A DNA stretch of 64,000 nucleotides, from assembly GCA_963691655.1 (NCBI GenBank), contig OY829327.1, positions 66,600,079 to 66,664,078 on the forward strand. Reading direction: 5' to 3'. The position numbers and the translations under genes were made by a program. Source of the DNA: Toxonevra muliebris. Taxonomy: Eukaryota > Arthropoda > Insecta > Diptera > Pallopteridae. Shown piece by piece: positions 56,997-64,000 of this stretch (positions are counted from its first letter, which is position 1; each line of letters opens with the position of its first letter). Under the pieces are notes generated by a model that was not told the origin of the DNA, did not search any database, and saw only the letters and a list, made by a program, of their open reading frames with translations.

Positions 56997-58532
56997 CACT
57001 TGTGGTCACATAATTAAGTCACTAAAACAATATTTTATGCTGAGTTTGAAAAATATTTTGTATTAGAAGTACAAGAATTTTTTATAACGTCATTAGTTGC
57101 CTTAAAATTAACAACAATTACAAAAGAGTTTCGTATTTTGCGCGTAGTCGGCTATTATTTGTGAAAGTGTAAGAGTGGAAGTGGACATATAGTTAAGTCA
57201 TTTTGTATTCTTTCGCAATTAACTTGACTTAGTGCACTGAAATTCTGTAAAAACTAATTAAATTGATAATTTACACATTTCAGTATACTTTAGTTGATTT
57301 TGATTATGATGGGCAAAAATAAGAGCTCCACTCCCTCGAAGAGGGAGGTCATTTGGAAAACTTTCGAGAACCTTGGGAGTATTGCAAAGGTCATGGAAGC
57401 CCTAGCTTTTTCACGTAGAAAAGTGGTCAATGAGATAAGAAACTATACAAATTTCAAATCTTTTCACAATTTTCCATGCAAAAAACCACTTAAAACGTCT
57501 CCAGCTGAAGACAGTTACTTGATTAGACTGAGCAAAATGGAAGTTTTATTAACTTTCATCAAACCAAGATCACAAATGAACTTAGAATACAATTTGAAAA
57601 TATCAGCCAGAGATATACGCAAGCGATGAAATGAAAAAAAATATATTTGGACGAATTGGCAGACGAAAACCCAACGTTCCAAAAATATATTGCGCAGCGC
57701 ATTCAGCACGCCAAACAATATCTTCACTAGGACCAACATTTTTGCAAAACGATTGTTTGGAGCGATGGATGCCCTTTGATAGGCATCCATCAAATACTGA
57801 GCTGGATCCAAAATTTATTAAAGAAATTGTTAAACATGGGGTCCTTGCGTAATAGTTTGGTGGTGTTTCACTTCATATGGAGTTGGTGCAATTGTTTAAA
57901 TCGCAAAATTACTGGAGAAATGTACAAAGAAATTTACCTTTGGGTAGGATCTTTCAGCATAACAATGACCAAAAAAACACATTCCAGGTCGTTAAGTCTT
58001 GGCTGAATGATAACAAAATAAAAACTCTCGAGTGGCCAGCCCAAAGTTCCGATTTAAACCATATAGAAAATCTATGGAGTGTTGTAAAACGGCTTCCTTA
58101 TGGGCTACCATTCACGAGAAATAGAATAAAATCACTGCTGCCCTCTCCTGCTCTGGTACTACCCAAAGTATTTCCGAAAAGATGTATAGAAATCATCAGG
58201 CAAAAATAGTTTCCACAAAGTATTAACAGTACCAAAGGCAAAATCTCAGTCAAAAATGAAAAATCATTAAACTTATTATTTTTAAATATTTTTGTTTAGC
58301 ATATGACTTAATTATACGACCGCAAATTGCAACATAGACATACGATATTTTGGAAAAATTTTACATATTTGACAATATATATACTTAACTGTTTATTTCT
58401 TTTATAATTTTAAATACTGAACTGTTATTTATTTATATTACCGTTGGATTTGTTTCTATTCAATAGAAATTTTATTTTTTCTTAAAATTCTTCTACTCAT
58501 AAATGTATGACTTAATTGTATGTCCGCAAGTG
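56997..58532 (+). mobile_element. Tc1-like element with IR/DR termini
   Basis: TA flanks the element at 56995-56996 and 58533-58534. The outer ends are cacttgtggtcacataatta… and its near reverse complement …cttaattgtatgtccgcaag. Each end carries a second internal copy: 57179-57200 (aagtggacatatagttaagt) and 58304-58325 (tgacttaattatacgaccgc). Two direct repeats within each ~200-bp inverted end is the IR/DR design known from some Tc1-like transposons. A decayed transposase lies between. Confidence 0.88.
57307..58209 (+). pseudogene. Tc1-family transposase, frameshifted
   Basis: The N-terminal frame (57307-57629) reads STPSKREVIWKTFENLGSIA, a helix-turn-helix DNA-binding region. Later frames give VWWCFTSYGVGAIV (the Tc1 VWGCFS block) and, at 57877-58209, HNNDQKN (second acidic residue within the QDND-type motif) and LEWPAQSSDLNHIENLWSVV (third acidic residue). 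At least two frameshifts and several stops inactivate it. The length fits the usual Tc1 transposase once frames are combined. Confidence 0.85.
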
Positions 58533-58534
58533 TA

Positions 58535-59183
58535 AGTATGAACGTAGCTAACAAATAGAGTCCACCCAACAACAAATGGATGAAAAAGTTCCCTCAATTT
58601 AGAAGCTGTAAAAGTTTTTTATGCCAAAGTTGTAAGTGCAAAAAAAACTGAAAAAACGCTTGAATTTCTAATTGTTGCGAATTTGTTGCAAGCGACGAGG
58701 GAAAAAATTTTAAATTGAAAATAATTACATTTCATTGCGCCCTGTTTTGCATCTAAGACACAATGACATAGAGTAGATTGTAATTGCAGAAAGTGACGTT
58801 AGTCCCAATAGCTGGAACTAGATAATTAATAGAAATTAAAGCATTTAAAACAGAAAATCTCTTTGAAAACGTTAAATATAAATATACACGTATGCACACT
58901 CCAAAAAAAGAAATTACTTAAATTTAAAGAAAAATATGCAAAATCTTAGGAAAATTGGCATTGAAATTGAGCATACAATCATAAAAATTGAGATAAATTA
59001 AATTTGTCTTTAAAATTTGTATGGTATTCGTCTTGTCTTTATTTTTAGGTAAATTTCAATTTCATTTTTTTTTTTCTTTATTTCATTTTTTTCAATTTAT
59101 TTAAATGTGAAAGAACCTTTTTCTCAATAAAAAAATTTCTCAAACATTTTCTTGAATGTAAAGAAATGTTTCTCAATTTGTAT
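58535..59183. other. Low-complexity AT-rich spacer
   Basis: Rich in aaatttc and ttctca motifs. No gene or element ends. Confidence 0.4.
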
Positions 59184-59193
59184 TAGAATTTTA

Positions 59194-59306
59194 GGTTAGG
59201 TTAGGGTGGAGTGGCTGTCGAGAGACACACTTAGGCCTGAACGGGCCATTGTGATACCACATAGTTGGACCTACAGTTTAACGCTGATTCCCAACGGCGG
59301 TAGTAG
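59194..59306 (-). mobile_element. 5'-truncated copy of the 516-826 SINE, 10-bp TSD
   Basis: The insert matches the tail half of the SINE at 516-826 almost base for base (gagtggctgtcgagagacac, gtgataccacatagttgg) and stops before the tRNA-like head. tagaatttta flanks it at 59184-59193 and 59307-59316. The plus-strand tail is again (TTAGG)n-like. High similarity suggests recent activity of the family. Confidence 0.88.
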
Positions 59307-59405
59307 TAGAATTTTACTTGAATTTATTTTACTTGAAAAATATTCTTTATATTAAACATATAAGAAAATTTTCCTGGATTTAAAACAAAACTTCTTTGAT
59401 TTTCC

Positions 59406-59843
59406 ACACATATTTTTTTATTTCAATGTGATGTTTTTTATTTTCAAGGCACGATTTTTTAAAGTCTTGGAGTTGTAAAAATGGAACGTTTTTCAATCCC
59501 TAATTACTCAAAAACTTACCGTTGTAGGAAAAAATTTCCAACTAACAAAAGTTCGTATAAATATGAACATAAAATTGTTTTTGTTATTCAACATAAGAAT
59601 TCTGGAAATTTTATAAACAAATTCAATTTTTCCAAACTTGGACCTTTTTTTTTCAAATTTGTTTGGTCTGCAAATATTTATTAATGTGCTAGGAAAATTG
59701 TGTAAAAAAAAGAGTGGAATGAGATATAGTTTTCGAGATATTCAAATAATAACAAAACAACTACTACTAAAGTCGCCTGGCTTCGGGCGGCGCGCACATG
59801 AATTTACATACGTTAAAGTGTAAGTACTTATTGCCACTTACTA
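59406..59843. repeat. Long inverted arm, left
   Basis: Nearly identical (about 95% by eye) to the reverse complement of 61301-61645. Each arm contains the same 66-67-codon frame beginning MERFSIPNYSKTYRCRKKF; the few codon differences are mixed, which does not argue for protein constraint. The left arm has an extra ~97 bp, including a GC-rich bit, cttcgggcggcgcgcacatg (about 59781-59800). Confidence 0.85.
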
Positions 59844-61300
59844 TATTTCGTTCGCTTTTTGCCTTTGTTTAGTTTGTCGTTTGTTTAGTTTATATCGTCA
59901 TTTAAATCCAAAAAGGCGTAACTAAACATTTTATTTTTTTATAGCAAAAAACATTGTAAAATGAAAAATATAATAGTTTTAAGAAAAATGTAATTGTGTA
60001 GGTTTAGAATCACTTAATTACATATTATTATTAGAGAATATGAAACTGAAATCTAATTGTTCATTTTTCATAGTTTGACTTTTTTCTTCATTGCTAACTC
60101 AACAGTTAAAGATTTGTTTATCAGGCTTATTGTAACGTCCTTTTTGTCGAAATGAGAGTAGGCAAATCATACGCCATTTTGGAACCCTCCTCGGTTCCTC
60201 ATCAGTGATCTTTGTGATGTTAACCGAGAATTACAAGAGGCTTGTTTTCAAGTATTTTCATTGAACACTTATTTTTGTTGAAATATTTACTTAAAAAGAT
60301 TCAAATAAGTATTTTGTTTCCTTTTTCATTCGAGTGTGTAAATCTTCTATTTGCTTATTAAATTCATAAACTTGTAGTTACGGCCTTTTGGATTTCGTTA
60401 ATAAAACCGTTATTTTTGGGCATAGAAGTTTACAATTTTGCAGAAACATGTAGTTTGGGCAAGTTGCATCATAATTATTCAAAAAGTCGATTTTGAAAAT
60501 TTGCATAGTTACGGCTTTTTGGATTTTAGATGACGACATGTAAAACAAAAACAAAATTGGTAAATTTTCTGTTGTTTTGCATGTAAACCAAACAAACAGG
60601 AATTCCCGAATGATGATTTTTCTTTGTGTGGTTCAGGATCTGAAGTGGGTTTAGAGTAAAGTTTTCAGCTATTTATATCTTAAATATAATAGATATTCAT
60701 TATCATCGGTCTCTGAGATTTTATTGTCTGGGTTATTCAGTGTTTTTTCCAAATTCCTAAAACTAAGCAGCGAATTTTGAAATTGTACTTACAAATATCA
60801 CTGGCACTAACATTTTTTATTTCCTGCAAGGAGAGCACAACAGATTACCTGGTACCTAAGATTTAGTTTTTCAAGAATTGAAGCAGAAACTCTACGTAAA
60901 TCTGTGTTTTTAATTTTTGAAATTTAACTAATGCAGAATTTTTTTTTTTTTTTGCTGTTGACCGCGTAGAAACTCGAACGAAGCAAAAAATGGACGTGAA
61001 ACTGTAAAACCAGCCTTAATGAGAACTTTCTGTATTTCGTTCATGTTCATTAGGTAGCATGCAAAACAACAACAAATTAACGAATTTTGTTTCTGTTTTA
61101 TATATAAACTAAACAAACAACAAAAGTAAGAGAATGTGGTAGTTTTTTTTTCGTTCGTTGGAAGGTGGAAATCTTCATAGATACTGCAGAACTCCTGTTC
61201 TACGGTTATGTCGGACTTTTACCGAGTAAAACCAGCTCCTTGGTCTCCTCCCACTCTCTCCGCGGGACTACCCGTAGGAATTACTTCGCGGGGGGAGAAA
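59844..61300. other. Spacer between the inverted arms
   Basis: 60140-60225 contains a fragment of the dispersed family seen at 1.2, 2.1 and 12.2 kb (aggcaaatcatacgcc, then ttcctcatcagtgatctttg). 61190-61300 is unusually GC-rich and ends with ggaattacttcgcgggg. No coding domain was recognised. Confidence 0.5.
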
Positions 61301-61645
61301 GTGGTAGTAAGTACACTTTAACGTATGTAAATTCAACTCTTTCTTTTACACAATTTTCCTAACACATTATTAAATATTTGCAGACCAAAAAAATTTAAAA
61401 AAAAAATGTCCAAGTTTGGAAAAATTTAATTTGTTTATAAAACTTCCAGAATTCTTATGTTGAATAACAAAAACAATTTTATGTTCATATTTATACGAAC
61501 TTTTATTAGTTGGAAATTTTTTCCTACAACGGTAAGTTTTTGAGTAATTAGGGATTGAAAAACGTTCCATTTTTACAACTCCAAGACTTTAAAAAATCGT
61601 ACCTTAAAAATAAAAAACATCACATTAAAAAAAAAAATATGTGTC
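61301..61645. repeat. Long inverted arm, right
   Basis: Partner of 59406-59843 on the opposite strand. A transcript spanning both could fold into a stem of about 300 bp. I could not decide whether this is one foldback-type element of about 2.2 kb or two inversely inserted copies; no TSD was found at the outer edges. Confidence 0.85.
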
Positions 61646-61725
61646 GATTAATTTCTTCTCAAGAATGCAAAAATAAATTTTGGTTGAAATTAAAATTTTA
61701 GATGTAAATCTGACATGGAAGGACC

Positions 61726-61751
61726 CATATATATATATATATATATATATC
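61726..61751. repeat. (TA)n microsatellite
   Basis: An uninterrupted TA run of about 12 units. Confidence 0.95.
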
Positions 61752-62124
61752 CTGTCATGTAGTGAAATAAAAATTTGTGTACTTTTATTGTTTAATTTTT
61801 TTATTTATTTATTAATGAGCTGGCGAGGATTTTACTGTTTTGAGTTCAAAATTTCATATTCAAAAGGCTCAATGAAATAACAAAAAACAATAGTGAAAAA
61901 TTTTATATTTTATATACACAAACAATAGTGAAAAATTTTATATTTTTTACAGAACACATCACACAAACAAATCTTCTCCAGATTGTGTTTCCAGCTTTAA
62001 AACTACATAAACCGCTGCGATATCTTTTTTTTACTTTGGTGAAGATTTTTATTTGATTTCCACTTCGATTCCGATTTTAGATTTTATGTTATTTGTAGTT
62101 TTACGATAATTACTATTATGGTAC

Positions 62125-62312
62125 AACAGCCCATGCAGGGCTTAGATCGAGCTTTTCCAAATTACTCTTGGAGGTTAACCATTGCTAGCCAAGAGTTGGG
62201 GCCGTGTAGAAAAATGTTATTTGTTATTTTTGATTTTTGTGGGCGAACCGAGATTTGAACCCGGGCACTTCTGCGTAGCAGTCCAGCAAAGTAACAGCTA
62301 GACCAATTTGTC
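62125..62312 (-). mobile_element. tRNA-headed SINE of a second family
   Basis: On the minus strand the A box (tggtctagctg; plus 62295-62305) is followed by gctggactgctacgcagaag and a B box, gggttcaaatc (plus 62252-62262). After the tRNA-like head comes a body with ggccccaactcttggctagc and the end ctgcatgggctgttgtacca. It is distinct from the SINE family at 516-826. No TSD was found. Confidence 0.75.
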
Positions 62313-62319
62313 TTCATTT

Positions 62320-64000
62320 TAAGGACATTTAGTGTTTTCATATATTTAATTTTAAGGACAATTTTCTTATTTTTAAGGTCAAATTCCCACAATTTAAGAA
62401 ATGGCTTGGCATCTTAAAAATAAAAAGTATATTAACTTGATTTTGAGATAAGCTTTTTTTAAGTGCTCTAGCGGATCCAGCTTTAATTTTAAATTTTTTT
62501 GGGGTTTAACACACCTCCAACCCCCACCCCCTTAGATCCGCTAATCCACGTATGTAAATATTTGCTTCTGTATATACGTAAACGTAGTTCTACATATACT
62601 TGCTAGTTTATTCAGATACCTTCCAAAAGTTCAACTCCGCTAACTATTAAAAAAAAAATTTAAATTTTTTCCCCAACCCATAAATATTTTTGGTTTCATT
62701 TTTCTCCTTAATTTCTCACACTTGAAAAAAGTTTTAGTGGCCATGTGGCTTGTGACTTGATGCCCAGGTTTGTCTTAATTTCTTCTTTTTTTTTTGGTTT
62801 CACACTTTTGCCTTGCGTCCTTTTGCTAGGGTGCAACATTTCATACAATGAAAGTTTAATGCGCATTTTTTGTTGCTGTTATGTCATTTAAAATGTAATT
62901 AAATTTATAAGAGACAACTGCAGCATTTTTAGTTTTACAAGTTGAACTTTCCTCTAAATTTTGTAGTGCTTTTTAATTCATTTACATAAAATCACATACG
63001 GTTATATGGCTCGCTTCTGCACCACAAATTTTAATTTCGTAATTTTTAATGGGAATAAAGAAAGGTACCGAAATTGGCATAGTGATTTTATAGCTAAAAA
63101 ATTAAAATGTATGTATGTCCGAGTATGATCCAATTATGCCATAAATAAGTTTTCAAATTCAATGTCAGCTTAAATTCAACAAGTTTACGCTTTTATTGCG
63201 CCACAGCGAGCTTATGTCAAATTCATGTATAATGGTGTCATTACAAAAACAAAACAAAAACAGTGAACCAGTGCTAGCACCACCCAAGAGACGTCGGTTA
63301 CGACCAACAAATGAATGTAAGCGCGACTGTGTTTATATGGCCACATTAAGTGGCATTTGGATATACTTATTTGCATTTAAAGTGTTGCCACAAATGGCGA
63401 AATTGGCGTGCTTCGTCGCGCAATACCTCCAGAGACATTCGTCCTTCTGACTTCCGTCAGACTTTAATTAATTCTTTATTATATTTGCAATTCAGCCACA
63501 GCTGCAGCTTGCCAAATGAGAGCTACATATTCGTCTCTCACACTACGAATTAGAATGTGTATATATGTACTATATGCCAACCCCCTCCCCATTGAATGCA
63601 TACGCAGGTACCGAAAGCATATAAATTGGCAGCAGGCGTAGTACAGTTTTAACTTTTATGTACTCGTTCGTTATTATTTTACTACAGTACACATACATGT
63701 ATAACTGCACACATTCATGCAAAAAAAACACATTTGACTGGCTGCAATAAACAAACTGTGCGCCCGCAGTGAGCTACTGTCTGTCGCTGACTGTCACTGG
63801 GGTATACAGTCATACTCATGTTCATAAAACCACAATAACATTCTTTAAGGTTATTACGGCGCACAGTGGTTTGATTGCGGAAAAAAAAACATTTTTTTGA
63901 CGCGTCGATATTAGAATTTTTTTTCTTAATTTCTATTCATAAATATTTCATAGCATATTAAAAAAAAATTGGAGGGATTAGTTCACTAAATAATTGTGGG
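62320..64000. other. Apparently single-copy sequence to the window end
   Basis: A plus frame at 63196-63450 contains PPKRRRLRPTNECKRD and is relatively GC-balanced, but I recognise no family. A TATAAAT at 63620 with a weak initiator-like acagtt 25 bases on is not enough to call a promoter. Confidence 0.35.

Noticed and set aside
63196..63450. 84-codon plus frame with a basic patch
   Set aside because: Balanced composition is suggestive, but there is no recognised family or splice context.
63620..63648. Core promoter (TATA plus initiator)
   Set aside because: The spacing is short and the initiator is imperfect; TATAAA is common by chance at this base composition.
1..64000. CRISPR arrays, operons or prokaryotic systems
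   Set aside because: No regularly spaced direct repeats of that kind; everything points to a eukaryotic transposon-rich region.

Overview
The window looks like nuclear DNA of a higher fly (Diptera, Schizophora; possibly a tephritid fruit fly, species not determinable here). Reasons: about 30% GC, long A/T runs, (CATA)n, (AAC)n and (GT)n microsatellites, no operons or dense ORFs, and a dense layer of insect-type transposable elements. I recognise no host gene with confidence. It reads as intergenic or intronic sequence invaded repeatedly by transposons, with a few stretches of apparently single-copy DNA (about 5.3-9.7, 29.6-32.0, 39.4-43.5, 47.9-52.0 and 62.3-64 kb).

Layout. 0.5-0.84 kb: tRNA-derived SINE with a perfect target-site duplication (TSD). 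1.07-1.88 kb: inverted-repeat element. 2.46-2.54 kb: hairpin. 3.12-5.26 kb: foldback-like hAT element with 8-bp TSD, invaded by the 3' end of a non-LTR element and by a 538-bp MITE. 9.72-11.80 kb: hAT-like element with 8-bp TSD holding a decayed Jockey-type reverse transcriptase. 14.99-17.76 kb: the best-preserved element, a 5'-truncated R1-clade-like retrotransposon (735-codon reverse transcriptase frame, minus strand, 14-bp TSD). It is followed by a hAT element (17.86-19.72 kb) filled with a degenerate simple repeat. 21.7 and 22.8-23.2 kb: two more tRNA-headed SINEs. 24.2-25.4 kb: decayed hAT transposase. 26.2 and 28.7 kb: two copies of one hAT MITE family, each with its own 8-bp TSD. 27.3 kb: Tc1/mariner-like fragment. 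32.1-34.2 kb: repeat family with a Jockey-type 3' fragment. 36.9-37.7 kb: mariner relic cut by a probable solo LTR. 39.16-39.44 kb: second copy of the hairpin element and a piggyBac-type MITE.

44.17-47.37 kb is a three-level nest: pogo/Tigger-like ends enclose an RTE-like element, which is split by a 531-bp LINE insertion. 52.0-53.1 kb: full-length dead mariner. 53.5-54.4 kb: RNase H end of a LINE. 57.0-58.5 kb: Tc1-like element with IR/DR ends. 59.4-61.6 kb: pair of near-identical long inverted arms.

The observation I find most coherent is a SINE/LINE pair. The SINEs at 0.5 and 59.2 kb and the LINE at 45.2 kb share the same 3' end and the same (TTAGG)n-like tail, which suggests that the LINE machinery mobilised the SINE. 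TSDs, terminal repeats and nesting were read directly by eye; family names rest on recognised protein motifs; copy number, age and activity are not measurable from one window.
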